This document shows, piece by piece, positions 43,087 through 51,959 of a stretch of DNA of 64,000 nt (positions are counted from its first letter, which is position 1; the number at the start of each line of letters is the position of its first letter). Position numbers and translations under genes: made by a program. The stretch is taken from contig NZ_JAVLVU010000001.1 of the NCBI RefSeq assembly GCF_031951985.1, positions 868,001 to 932,000 on the forward strand. The letters are read 5' to 3'. Origin of the DNA: Mucilaginibacter terrae. Its GTDB lineage: Bacteria > Bacteroidota > Bacteroidia > Sphingobacteriales > Sphingobacteriaceae. The notes under the pieces are model-generated. The model saw only the letters and a program-made list of their open reading frames with translations, made no database searches and was not told the origin of the DNA.

Positions 43087-43552
43087 GTATTCTTTGTGAA
43101 GTGCTTTTTGATCGTTGAGACTTTTCTTCATGATTTAGCTCTGCTGCATCAATAGTATGCGTACATCCTAAATCATCTTCGGTTTTAGCCAATGCAGCCA
43201 GGCGCACATAAAAATTATGTATTTGCTCCAGCTCTTTTTCACTTAATTCCTCAATATTCACCATTTGGTTACTGGCACCCTGCATAGCGGCAATTAACTC
43301 ATTCAGTTTCATATGCACGGCTCTCGAATCTTTATTTTGAGCTTTTTGAATAAGGAACACCATTAAAAATGTAATGATGGTTGTACCGGTATTAATCACC
43401 AACTGCCAGGTTTCTGAGTAATTAAAAATGGGGCCGCTGGCTGCCCATACAACAACAACTAAAGCTGCTCCAATAAATGCCGCCGAACTACCGGTGGCTG
43501 CGGTAGCCCAATTGGCAAAGCGCTCAAAAATACCACTCTTTTTATCAGCCAT
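43052..43552 (-). CDS. Low-affinity iron permease-like membrane protein
   Basis: The 166-residue protein has two close membrane helices (about 21-40 and 50-68; SAAFIGAALVVVVWAASG and INTGTTIITFLMVFLIQKAQNKD) followed by a cytoplasmic helix with KLNELIAAMQGASNQMVNIEELSE. The text IQKAQNKDSRAVHMKLNELI is the hallmark of the low-affinity iron permease family (fungal Fet4-related name, bacterial function unproven). A basic tail ends in RIHEYHSKRKKSN. It overlaps the GNAT gene. Confidence 0.9.
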   Translation of the reverse strand: MADKKSGIFERFANWATAATGSSAAFIGAALVVVVWAASGPIFNYSETWQLVINTGTTIITFLMVFLIQKAQNKDSRAVHMKLNELIAAMQGASNQMVNIEELSEKELEQIHNFYVRLAALAKTEDDLGCTHTIDAAELNHEEKSQRSKSTSQRIHEYHSKRKKSN

Positions 43553-43587
43553 GTTTTAAAAAATTTGTGCTTGTAATATGATAAAAA

Positions 43588-43615
43588 AACGCCGATACCT
43601 CGGGGTACCGGCGTT
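43588..43615 (-). terminator. Terminator after fructose-bisphosphate aldolase gene
   Basis: Stem aacgccgatacc / ggtaccggcgtt (one mismatch) with a 4-base loop; on the minus strand it runs into seven T. It lies 22 bases past the aldolase stop. Confidence 0.88.
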
Positions 43616-43637
43616 ATGTTTAAACACAAAAACTTTG

Positions 43638-44717
43638 TTACAGTTTGCTGTTTACATCTAAGCAATTTAAATCGGCAAAAGCCTGTGTTAAACGCTTAAC
43701 AAATTGTTCTTCGCCTTTGCGTAACCAAACGCGCGGGTCGTAATATTTTTTGTTTGGTGAGTCTTCACCTTCAGGGTTGCCAATTTGCGATTGCAGGTAA
43801 CCTTCTTTTGATTGATAGAAATCTTTAATACCTTCCCAAAATGCCCACTGCATATCGGTATCTATATTCATTTTGATAGCACCGTATGAGATTGCCTCAC
43901 GAATTTCCTCCTGGCTCGAGCCCGAACCACCGTGGAATACGAAGTTGATCGGCTTCTCAGCAGCAATACCATGTTTTTGTTTCAGGAACTCCTGTGAATT
44001 ATGCAATATTACTGGCTGTAGTTTTACGTTACCCGGTTTGTACACACCGTGTACGTTACCAAAGGCAGCAGCTACAGTAAAGCGATGGCTAACAGCCGAT
44101 AAATGCTCATAAGCATAAGCAACTTCTTCAGGCTGGGTATATAAACGTGAGCTGTCTACGTCGCTGTTGTCTACACCATCTTCTTCGCCACCGGTTACAC
44201 CTAACTCAATTTCAATGGTCATGCCCATTTTAGCCATACGCTCCAGGTACTTGGCCGAAATTTCGATATTTTCTTCGATCGGCTCTTCTGATAGATCGAG
44301 CATGTGCGATGAGAATAATGGTTTTCCGGTTTCGGCAAAATGTTTTTCACCGTGCTCTAACAGGCCATCAATCCATGGTAATAATTTTTTGGCAGCATGG
44401 TCGGTATGTAAAATAACCGCAACGCCATAATGCTCGGCTAACAAGTGTACGTGTTTAGCGGCTGATACACCACCTAAAATACAAGCCTGTAGTTTAGAGT
44501 TATCTAATGATTTACCTGCATAAAACTGCGCACCACCGTTTGACAGCTGAATGATAACCGGAGAGTTTACGGCTTTGGCTGTTTCCATAACTGCGTTTAC
44601 AGTGTTGGTGCCAATTACGTTTACAGCCGGTAAAGCAAACTGGTGCTTTTTGGCTGCTTCAAACATTTCCTGCACCTGATCGCCGTGCAGTACGCCTTTA
44701 TAATTTTTTAAATCCAT
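43638..44717 (-). CDS. fbaA: Class II fructose-bisphosphate aldolase
   Basis: The 359-residue zinc-dependent aldolase has FALPAVNVIGTNTVNAV near the start, the Zn ligand segment VILHTDHAAKKLLPW, the second ligand in AAFGNVHGVYKPGNVKL and the phosphate-binding FHGGSGSSQEEIREAISYG plus MNIDTDMQWAFWEG. It is the long class IIA form. The reaction is glycolytic and gluconeogenic cleavage of fructose 1,6-bisphosphate. Monocistronic, divergent from accD across a 187-base spacer. Confidence 0.97.
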   Translation of the reverse strand: MDLKNYKGVLHGDQVQEMFEAAKKHQFALPAVNVIGTNTVNAVMETAKAVNSPVIIQLSNGGAQFYAGKSLDNSKLQACILGGVSAAKHVHLLAEHYGVAVILHTDHAAKKLLPWIDGLLEHGEKHFAETGKPLFSSHMLDLSEEPIEENIEISAKYLERMAKMGMTIEIELGVTGGEEDGVDNSDVDSSRLYTQPEEVAYAYEHLSAVSHRFTVAAAFGNVHGVYKPGNVKLQPVILHNSQEFLKQKHGIAAEKPINFVFHGGSGSSQEEIREAISYGAIKMNIDTDMQWAFWEGIKDFYQSKEGYLQSQIGNPEGEDSPNKKYYDPRVWLRKGEEQFVKRLTQAFADLNCLDVNSKL

Positions 44718-44904
44718 AGTACTTGGTTGGTTTACTGCACGAATGTATAAAATTTATGCGTTGGTGTGATAAATACACTGTTAAATTGATGAAAATTGTT
44801 CAATTATTAATCTTCATATAATAAACGTAATTTGGCTTTAACGGTTTAAATAAGATAATTTTTGTTTCTTTGCACCTTTATTATAATCATTGATGGAATT
44901 ACCA

Positions 44905-45750
44905 ATGGCGTGGTTTAAGAGAGAATCGAAGGGGATCACCACCTCTACCGAAGATAAAAAGGAAGCACCTGACGGCGTTTGGAATAAATGCCCAGACTGT
45001 AAACGTCCGCTGCATTACACTGAACAAGTTGAAAACCAATACGTTTGCCATTACTGCGGTTATCACCTGCGTATAGGCTCTAAAGAATATTTTTCGGTAC
45101 TGTTTGATAATAATGAGTTTACCGAATTGTTTGCAAACCTGCGCTCGGGCGACCCGCTGGAGTTTGTGGATACCAAAAAATACAGTGACCGCCTGAAAGA
45201 AACAATGGCCAAAACCGGCTTAAAGGATGCCATTCGCGCCGCTCATGGACTCGTTGACGGTATGCCGCTAATGGTGGCCTGTATGGATTTTAACTTCATA
45301 GGCGGCTCAATGGGTTCAGTAGTAGGCGAAAAAATTGCCCGCTCTATTGATTACAGCATTCAAAACAAAGTGCCTTTCCTGATGATCTCAAAATCGGGTG
45401 GTGCACGTATGATGGAAGCTGCATTTTCATTGATGCAAATGGCCAAAACATCGGCTAAACTGGCTTTATTGGGCCAGGCTGGGGTACCTTACATCTCCTT
45501 GCTTACCGACCCAACCACAGGCGGTGTAACCGCATCATACGCTATGCTGGGCGATATTAATATTGCCGAACCAGGTGCGTTGATAGGCTTTGCCGGTCCG
45601 CGGGTTATTAAAGAAACCATTAAGAAAGACCTGCCTAAAGGTTTCCAAACTGCAGAGTTTTTACAAGAACACGGTTTCCTTGACTTTATAGTTGACCGCC
45701 GTGAAATGAAAGAGAAACTGGCTTCGTTCCTTAAAATGATGGCTAATTAA
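44905..45750 (+). CDS. accD: Acetyl-CoA carboxylase carboxyltransferase subunit beta
   Basis: The 281-residue AccD has an N-terminal zinc ribbon ([10 protein letters not shown] ... CHYCGYH, about residues 33-57), then the carboxyltransferase fold with [56 protein letters not shown] and [12 protein letters not shown]. It transfers carboxyl from biotin to acetyl-CoA with AccA. The ATG at 44905 gives [11 protein letters not shown], the usual family start; an ATG at 44893 and a TTG at 44890 are in frame upstream. A terminator follows 15 bases later. Confidence 0.96.
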   Translation: MAWFKRESKGITTSTEDKKEAPDGVWNKCPDCKRPLHYTEQVENQYVCHYCGYHLRIGSKEYFSVLFDNNEFTELFANLRSGDPLEFVDTKKYSDRLKETMAKTGLKDAIRAAHGLVDGMPLMVACMDFNFIGGSMGSVVGEKIARSIDYSIQNKVPFLMISKSGGARMMEAAFSLMQMAKTSAKLALLGQAGVPYISLLTDPTTGGVTASYAMLGDINIAEPGALIGFAGPRVIKETIKKDLPKGFQTAEFLQEHGFLDFIVDRREMKEKLASFLKMMAN

Positions 45751-45765
45751 GCATATTATATTCAT

Positions 45766-45795
45766 AAAAATGCCCTGTATATCAGGGCATTTTTT
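45766..45795 (+). terminator. Terminator after accD
   Basis: Stem aaaaatgccctg / cagggcattttt with a 5-base loop followed by T residues. Confidence 0.9.
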
Positions 45796-45863
45796 GTTGA
45801 GTGCTACTCTCCCATTTTTACTTTTGAAAACCGCGAAATTGCGCGATTTTACCCCGGTGTTTC

Positions 45864-45884
45864 ACTGACACAATCCCTGTCAGT
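45864..45884. other. Small hairpin in the accD downstream region
   Basis: actgaca / tgtcagt form a perfect 7-base stem with a 7-base loop between convergent genes. No T run follows; function unknown. Confidence 0.3.
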
Positions 45885-45961
45885 AGTTTAATTTTAAAAT
45901 TGGTTGAGCAATTTGAAGTTGCGTGATTAATATGTGGTAGTTCCCATTAGGCAAACGGGGA

Positions 45962-47176
45962 TTACTGCCCTTTGCCTTTGGCTAAACTTGAAAGAAGTAC
46001 CGAGTAACCGAACTGAAATTGCACAAACTGGTTTGAAGAATCAACATGATCGGTTGCTACAAAATAGTTAAAGCGGGCAAATAACCGGTTAGCTTTATTT
46101 TCAAATGCATTCCAATATAATTCAGCACCCAACTTCCAGAAATTCTTTTTTAAATTTTGGATTTCACCGGCTGCATTTGTAAAATTTGTTTGTGCACTAT
46201 ACTGTTTAATAAACCTTGCATAAAGGTCGGCACCAATATTATCACTTGTTTTAAGATTAGCTCCTGCCTCAAAAAACAGGTTTGGAGTGGTTACCGATAC
46301 GGTATCAACCTTTTTTGCAAGGTAGCCCATGTTTAAGCCCACTCCTGCATCAAGATATAATGAACTAAGTGATTTTTTTCCTGCCCAACCGCTAATTAAA
46401 TTTACAGCTACCTCAGCTGAGATATAACTTTTTTGTAGAAGTTTGCTTCTCGAAAATTTAGCCGAATCAGCGTATTTCAATTGGCTGTCAAATTTTGCAG
46501 CATTAAAATTCACCTTAACATAGTGCCCCGGAATAAACACTCCGGAATTACGATAATTGTATTTATAAATAATATGCTTAAACCTTGCATCTGTTTGTGC
46601 TATGGCATTAGGCTTCCCGCCAAACAAGCCTAACGCATCACTATATAATCGCAAATCCAACACGTTGTTAATTCCTACATTTCTTTTCAACACAATTTCT
46701 TTATTTGTTGGAGTAAGCCAGTATAAGCCATCATCTACCGCAAAATTGTTATAAAATTTCCACTGAAAAACATCTTTAATACCTATGTATTCATCGCGGT
46801 TTAGAAGCCCTTGCAGCCTGTCATTTTTAGAAAAACGGCGGGACGTAATATCAATAGGAGAATTTGAATTACTAAAACTGTTGTCGGCCGAGTAAACATT
46901 AATGTCAATGATGTATCCATCTTTAACTAAAAATGAAATACTATCAACTCTTATCGTAATATTTGATTTAATACCTCCGTAGTTTAAATTAATTTTTTTG
47001 TTAGGATCGTACCTTAATGATGCAACCGGCTGATGTTTATCATTATTATCTTTAATATACTCCTCAAATTTGGCACGATAAACAGAATCCTGCGCATTAG
47101 TTACACTACAAAATGACGTGATGAAGCATAACAATATCACTAACCTTTGTGAGGTTACACTTATTAAATGTTTCAT
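45962..47176 (-). CDS. Secreted outer-membrane protein, unknown
   Basis: The 404-residue protein has a signal peptide (LVILLCFITSFCSVTNA, then QDSVYR). The C-terminal half reads like a beta-barrel: GLNMGYLAKKVD, LFFEAGANLKTSD, GADLYARFIKQY, GAELYWNAFENK, FVQFQFGYSVLL. The N-terminal half (to about 170) is different, with KINLNYGGIKSNITIRVDSI. I do not recognise it. Its start lies four bases after the stop of the 47181-47801 gene on the same strand, so the two form one operon and may act as a pair, the small protein periplasmic and this one in the outer membrane. Confidence 0.78.
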   Translation of the reverse strand: MKHLISVTSQRLVILLCFITSFCSVTNAQDSVYRAKFEEYIKDNNDKHQPVASLRYDPNKKINLNYGGIKSNITIRVDSISFLVKDGYIIDINVYSADNSFSNSNSPIDITSRRFSKNDRLQGLLNRDEYIGIKDVFQWKFYNNFAVDDGLYWLTPTNKEIVLKRNVGINNVLDLRLYSDALGLFGGKPNAIAQTDARFKHIIYKYNYRNSGVFIPGHYVKVNFNAAKFDSQLKYADSAKFSRSKLLQKSYISAEVAVNLISGWAGKKSLSSLYLDAGVGLNMGYLAKKVDTVSVTTPNLFFEAGANLKTSDNIGADLYARFIKQYSAQTNFTNAAGEIQNLKKNFWKLGAELYWNAFENKANRLFARFNYFVATDHVDSSNQFVQFQFGYSVLLSSLAKGKGQ

Positions 47177-47180
47177 ATGA

Positions 47181-47801
47181 TTATTTATTTATGCTTAATG
47201 TAGACCGCTTTTTGGACGTAGTTAGCAGTACCGGGGTAGATTTTACGTTATCGTCATCATTTATAGGGATAAAACCTAAAACATCTGAAAGCTTTAAATT
47301 ACGTTCGGGATTATTAGAGACTAATAAAATTGGAGAATTGGTGGCATTGAGGTCTTTGAAATCAAATTCCTTATCAACCCAAAAAAGCTCTTTTCCGGTC
47401 ATTAATATTAAGCGGGTTATTTTGTTCTTTTTAATTACAGCTCTTACACTATCAACACTGGCAAAAACATACTTTGCGTTTTCGTTCTTCAACTTTAATT
47501 TTTCAGTAGCACTTAGTTTTGCAAATTGTGGGTTTTCAACCGGTTTACCTTTATCATCATAAACCTTAATGTTTATGTTTTTTAAATCAAGATAACCAAA
47601 TACATCATCGGCTTTTACTTTATTGGCTGCGTTTACAGAGTCGATAACCTGTTGTTTAAACTCTTTAAGATTTTGTGCTGCTTCCAAGATCTGCTTCTGC
47701 AACTCAGAAAGTGTGGGCTTTTTTTCGGCCGGTTTTGTGCTGGTTTGCGCGCATACAATAATGGGCAGTAACAGCAACAGTAAGGTATAGATTTTTTTCA
47801 T
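47181..47801 (-). CDS. Secreted protein of unknown function, operon partner of the barrel protein
   Basis: The 206-residue product has a signal peptide ending IIVCAQTS, an alanine/lysine-rich helix (about 25-65; KQILEAAQNLKEFKQQVIDS), then a mixed region containing NIKVYDDKGKPVENPQF and NKITRLILMTGKELFWVD. No family recognised. Upstream lies an 11-base direct repeat gtatatattaa (47842 and 47861). The gene is followed after four bases by the barrel gene. Confidence 0.72.
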   Translation of the reverse strand: MKKIYTLLLLLLPIIVCAQTSTKPAEKKPTLSELQKQILEAAQNLKEFKQQVIDSVNAANKVKADDVFGYLDLKNINIKVYDDKGKPVENPQFAKLSATEKLKLKNENAKYVFASVDSVRAVIKKNKITRLILMTGKELFWVDKEFDFKDLNATNSPILLVSNNPERNLKLSDVLGFIPINDDDNVKSTPVLLTTSKKRSTLSINK

Positions 47802-47841
47802 GTGTGTTTGAGATTAAAGTGTTTGGTAACAACTGGTAGAA

Positions 47842-47871
47842 GTATATATTAAAGTTCGGGGTATATATTAA
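47842..47871. promoter_or_regulatory. Direct repeat gtatatattaa upstream of secreted-protein operon
   Basis: Two identical 11-base copies start 19 bases apart, about two helical turns, 41-70 bases before the ATG at 47801. They could be paired operator sites or part of a promoter. Pattern only. Confidence 0.3.
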
Positions 47872-47993
47872 GCTCTAACATGTGTTATTAACTTATTTAC
47901 ACTTAGTGTTTTAACGGTAATAAGCTTTAATAAACAGCTATTGCCATTTGTTAGTTAAAACTTCGTGGGGTAACTCTCCACTTCCTAAAACTG

Positions 47994-48031
47994 AAAAAGC
48001 CCTGCAAGTAATTTACCTGCAAGACTTTTTT
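47994..48031. terminator. Bidirectional terminator beside the 821-residue lipoprotein gene
   Basis: Arms aaaaagccctgcaagtaa and ttacctgcaagacttttt pair throughout if G-U pairs are allowed. A-tract and T-tract flank both sides. It serves the leftward gene ending at 48058. Confidence 0.85.
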
Positions 48032-48057
48032 ATATCCCTTTTCTTTTCAATTTCACC

Positions 48058-50523
48058 TCATCTCATCCCTAAAAAATCGCTAAAATAACTGCATTCATTT
48101 ATAGCAGTTTTATAAAATCTGGTCTTGCTATAGCTGGCTTTTAATTGAGCAAAGTATGTGTTTTGTCTTATGGTACGGCTGTACAGGTTCTCTGCTTTAT
48201 TGTATCTATCACTATTATCATAACCGTAATAAGCATATGATGGCATTACCATTTGCTTTTGCTGGCACTTGGCAGCCATGAAAGTACATTTAGCTTTAAA
48301 TTCAGGGTCGCGACTTAATTCGCGCGCTTTCAGGTAATACTTTTCGGCATTAGTGCTTTGTATATAATCGTCGTCGTAATAGTTTTCCTTTTCACGGCCT
48401 GCATCGCTTGCAGCCCAACTGTAGCTTATAAAACACCACGAATTGCCATGCATGCCAGTATTATACAGAGCCGTTGCGTACTTGAAATAATCTGCCGCAT
48501 TAGGCAAAGTTTTCATTCTTTGCTGCAAACGGTTCATAGTCTGGGCAAATTCCAGTTTATTATAACTGCGCGATTTTGGTGTGAGCCATACCTTAGGATA
48601 ATCGGCCAGGCGGCTTATAAAAGGGTCGCTCCCCTGCCCGGTGTCGTAAAAATTACTTCTTAACGAATCGAGCTTTGTTTTACTCACATTTTTAAAAGCA
48701 GTAGCGGCTTTATCATATTCATGGTGGCGCAAGTAAGTAGTACCCAGTAATTCATAAAGTTCATCAGCCGGATGCTTGCGCAAGTTTTGGGTTAGCAATT
48801 TTAAATAAGCGTCTTTAGACGGATTGTTGCGCCAACTGATAAGTTTAGCTACCGATGAGGGGTGAAGGCTGTTTTGCCAAAAGCTCAGGGTTACCGGGGC
48901 CGTGTACACATCAGTATTTCCAGTACCATCGCCTTTTGATAATGCCACCGCAGCTTTGCTTACTGCACCTTGTTTATAATACGCAGGAGCCAGTATAGTT
49001 TGGTAAAAATTCCGTGCCGATGTAGCAAACGGCCGCTGGCTATAATGGCTCCACGAGTACATATTTTCTATGCTTACTTTGACTTTGGCCTCGGCCTCAA
49101 CCTTTTTATCAAGCCATTGCAAAGATGGTAACAAGGATTGCTCGTTAACCGCATTTAACTGCCGTATGCTTTGAGAAGTAAGTAACAGGTTAATGAGTTG
49201 CTTTTGGTCGTTAAGTTTATCACGTAGGTTTACCCCTTTTAAAGCAGCTAAATGGTTCCAACCTGCTTTGGTAGCATTTTGCATCCAGGCTAAATAGGCC
49301 GGCACCAGCTTACCAAGGCCGTAATCAGGACTTTTACGATCATTAAATAATTGGCTGCAAAAATTATTGAGCGCAATAATGTGGTTGACTGATGACCGGC
49401 GAACGCTATCATAGTTTGAATCGTACCCCCAATAATTGTAAGAATATACCGGGCTGGCAATAGATGTTCGTTGCCTACTTAACTTACGGTCAAGAAAAGT
49501 TTCTTCTAACTTGTTAACCTCGCGTGCCAGCAATATGCTAATAACAGGCGATTGGGGTTCGCAACTGTAAATTTCTTTCAGGTACTGTGTGTTATAAACA
49601 GGGTCGCCAAATCCTTTAATGCCATATAAAACTGCTCGCTCATGATTGTTTTTGGCTATAGCTAACACTTGCCCAAACGGAGCATGCGTCCAATTGTAGC
49701 ATCGGTAAGCCTGTATGCGCCGCTCAGGATATTGTTCAAATACACGTGAAAACAAGTATGCCGATTTTACACTGTCTGGTTCGGTACCAGCCTGTTGGGC
49801 AAGCGCCCATCCCTTCACATGGCTTTTAGAGTTGTTGTTTTGAATAAATTGGGCGTAAACTTTGCGGGCTGCATCGTGCTCGCCGGCATATCGTAGTAAA
49901 CGCTGCGCCTGATAGGCGTAACGCAGTTTTAAAAAGCTGCTTTTGGCTGATTTCGCTTCCAAGATAGCCTCATTGCCCAGTCGCGATAATTCAGCAGTAT
50001 CGCGCGGAGCGGGGTCCCAACTGCTTTCAACCGTTGCATAGGGCTCGGCACGTTTGGCAAAGCGGTAATACGTTAAAGCATCGTTATGTTGCTTTTGATG
50101 TAAGGCCAGCAAAAACGTGTTCATCTTCAGGCTGTCGGCCAATTGAGTTTTTCCGGTTAAGTAACCTGCCTGTAGTACAGAATCGGTCTTATCATTAAGC
50201 CCGTACATGGCTTCTTCAACGTGAGTAGCTTTTACATTTTTTCCTAAATATTCTGCCCATTCAGCGCTATTAATGGCCTGTTCGTTTGCAGGTTCCTGCT
50301 CATCATACAAAAATGCCATGCCGGTGAAATTGAACGGCTTATATTCATCAGTAACCGACAGGTTATTATGAAAAAAGGAAATATAATAATCATACGGGTC
50401 AACATCGGGTCCACAGGCTATATTTACGGCAACGTCGGCAAAAAATATAATGATAAAGCTAACGCAATATATCCGCAGTTTCCTGTAATTGCCGGGGCGT
50501 GTAGTTTTTAATGATGTTTTCAT
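48058..50523 (-). CDS. Large TPR-like lipoprotein of unknown function
   Basis: The 821-residue protein has a basic N-terminus, a hydrophobic helix (about 18-35) and a lipobox-like NIAC-G with Cys about residue 37. The mature start CGPDVDPYDYYISFFHNN is distinctive. The remainder is largely helical with repeat-like pairs (FLKLRYAYQAQRLLRYAGEH, HPADELYELLGTTYLRHH, YYLKARELSRDPEFKAKC), resembling TPR or Sel1-type solenoids. No enzyme motif seen. The start overlaps the upstream DUF3142-like lipoprotein gene by 65 bases, so the two are coupled and probably act together on the cell surface or in the periplasm. Confidence 0.78.
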   Translation of the reverse strand: MKTSLKTTRPGNYRKLRIYCVSFIIIFFADVAVNIACGPDVDPYDYYISFFHNNLSVTDEYKPFNFTGMAFLYDEQEPANEQAINSAEWAEYLGKNVKATHVEEAMYGLNDKTDSVLQAGYLTGKTQLADSLKMNTFLLALHQKQHNDALTYYRFAKRAEPYATVESSWDPAPRDTAELSRLGNEAILEAKSAKSSFLKLRYAYQAQRLLRYAGEHDAARKVYAQFIQNNNSKSHVKGWALAQQAGTEPDSVKSAYLFSRVFEQYPERRIQAYRCYNWTHAPFGQVLAIAKNNHERAVLYGIKGFGDPVYNTQYLKEIYSCEPQSPVISILLAREVNKLEETFLDRKLSRQRTSIASPVYSYNYWGYDSNYDSVRRSSVNHIIALNNFCSQLFNDRKSPDYGLGKLVPAYLAWMQNATKAGWNHLAALKGVNLRDKLNDQKQLINLLLTSQSIRQLNAVNEQSLLPSLQWLDKKVEAEAKVKVSIENMYSWSHYSQRPFATSARNFYQTILAPAYYKQGAVSKAAVALSKGDGTGNTDVYTAPVTLSFWQNSLHPSSVAKLISWRNNPSKDAYLKLLTQNLRKHPADELYELLGTTYLRHHEYDKAATAFKNVSKTKLDSLRSNFYDTGQGSDPFISRLADYPKVWLTPKSRSYNKLEFAQTMNRLQQRMKTLPNAADYFKYATALYNTGMHGNSWCFISYSWAASDAGREKENYYDDDYIQSTNAEKYYLKARELSRDPEFKAKCTFMAAKCQQKQMVMPSYAYYGYDNSDRYNKAENLYSRTIRQNTYFAQLKASYSKTRFYKTAINECSYFSDFLGMR

Positions 50524-51481
50524 CCAGGTGGAAATAAATCAGCTTGAGGTTATCATTTTTAAACAAAGGCGAAAGATACCTGGCGAGTGTATTGATGTTG
50601 TTTATGCCTGTATCTTCCCACCGTATTTCATCATTTTTAAGCAGGTAAAATTGTGGCAAATTGGCAATAGCCCGGTACCTGTTATCTCCTATAAATATAA
50701 ACTGATTTTTGTTCTGCAGCTGCGCTAATTTTATAGTTCTTGAAATACCCGCATACTGTTTATTACGAAACACAACTGCCCAGTTAAACAACGGAAAGCC
50801 CACATCTAAAGGCAGCGGATATTGGGTAACGTTGTTATGGGCATACTTCTTAAACTCCTCAATATCCAGTATAGAGTTTTGGTTGCCATGTTTACGCAAA
50901 TTGCCCATGTTATAGCACATGAGCATTGCCTTATTTACCGGCAGTATACCGTTTCTTTTCAAGTTTTTAAGCTGGTGCAGGCGTAATGTGGCCGATAGTG
51001 CCTTCCCTTTTAAAGCAGGATGCTCCAATAGCTTATGAAGCAGATAAAAATAGTTATTCTTTGTGGTTACTGTCCAATCGCAGTCTATTTGCAGTTCGGG
51101 GTAACTGGTTTTACCCGCTTGTTTTACCTTACCATTTACAAAAGAGGTTATATGTTGCGCCAAGGCATCTAACTCAATTTTAGTTAAATTTCGTAAAGCA
51201 TCATTAACAATAAAAACCACGGGGATGATTTGAACACTATCGGGCAGTTTAACTTTAAATATGATGGGTGATACAGGTATTAGCCGGCCGCTTACCTTAT
51301 CAATATCCACATCCATTATACGCGTGTATAGCGCAGAAGCATGCAAACTTTTGATGTAGTTTGTTTCGGTATTGTTGTCCTTATAAACGGTTTTCCAATA
51401 ATAAAAAGCAGTGTCTATCTTTCTTTCGTGCCGGCACGAGGTAAATACAAATAACAACAGTAATAGCAGGCGGTAATTCAT
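50459..51481 (-). CDS. Lipoprotein resembling DUF3142 TIM-barrel proteins
   Basis: The 340-residue lipoprotein has signal peptide LLLLLLFVFTSC with lipidated Cys about residue 16. Conserved-looking parts are the strand YPELQIDCDWT (about 130-140), LSATLRLHQLKN and AMLMCYNMGNLR, which follow the strand-acidic-residue spacing of TIM-barrel glycosidase-like DUF3142 proteins. The family assignment is tentative and no activity is known. The 3' end overlaps the 821-residue lipoprotein gene by 65 bases. The 51489 membrane-protein gene lies seven bases upstream, possibly making a three-gene operon. Confidence 0.72.
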   Translation of the reverse strand: MNYRLLLLLLFVFTSCRHERKIDTAFYYWKTVYKDNNTETNYIKSLHASALYTRIMDVDIDKVSGRLIPVSPIIFKVKLPDSVQIIPVVFIVNDALRNLTKIELDALAQHITSFVNGKVKQAGKTSYPELQIDCDWTVTTKNNYFYLLHKLLEHPALKGKALSATLRLHQLKNLKRNGILPVNKAMLMCYNMGNLRKHGNQNSILDIEEFKKYAHNNVTQYPLPLDVGFPLFNWAVVFRNKQYAGISRTIKLAQLQNKNQFIFIGDNRYRAIANLPQFYLLKNDEIRWEDTGINNINTLARYLSPLFKNDNLKLIYFHLDENIIKNYTPRQLQETADILR

Positions 51482-51488
51482 TACGAAT

Positions 51489-51845
51489 TTAAGCTAACTG
51501 CATTAGTGAGATCATCCCACCAACCCCCATCAACACAGCCCAGTACCTCATATCAATCCACAAAACTGTGTTTTTGCCACTTTGTATCTTTCCGGTAAGC
51601 TGAATTAAGCCGGTGTTAACGTTTTCGCGCTTGTAATCTAAATAGAACAGTATAATAGCCGAGGTAATAAGCGTAGTTCCGGCAACACAATTGTCGTTAA
51701 TATTTAATGCATTAAAAATTATGAACAATACAAATGCAATTAGCATGGGCAGCACAATTACTAACGCACCTTTACCTTTAAAATGAATAAAATGCCCTAA
51801 CATGCAGTGGGGTTTATGTTTACCGAAATTAATAAAATAGCTCAT
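51489..51845 (-). CDS. Small membrane protein, unknown
   Basis: The roughly 118-residue protein has an N-terminal segment rich in His and Cys (FGKHKPHCMLGHFIHFKGKG) followed by three hydrophobic helices (about 30-48, 52-70 and 98-115). I do not recognise the family. The start at 51845 is preferred to 51860. It precedes the two lipoprotein genes by seven bases on the same strand and diverges from the TonB receptor across a 23-base palindrome. Confidence 0.6.
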   Translation of the reverse strand: MSYFINFGKHKPHCMLGHFIHFKGKGALVIVLPMLIAFVLFIIFNALNINDNCVAGTTLITSAIILFYLDYKRENVNTGLIQLTGKIQSGKNTVLWIDMRYWAVLMGVGGMISLMQLA

Positions 51846-51876
51846 AAATCTTACTATCAAATACCTTCAATAGCTT

Positions 51877-51899
51877 TTATTTAGATTAATTATAAATAA
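51877..51899. promoter_or_regulatory. AT-rich palindrome upstream of TonB-dependent receptor
   Basis: TTATTTA-N9-TAAATAA, an inverted repeat with perfect 7-base arms, lies 61 bases before the receptor ATG and 32 bases before the divergent membrane-protein start. Its position fits a metal-responsive operator (Fur-type or similar), but AT-richness makes chance occurrence plausible. Confidence 0.35.
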
Positions 51900-51959
51900 T
51901 TTGATTATTATAGATTTTTCATGTTACTTCGGCCTTTATTTAGAATGATTAAAAATAAC

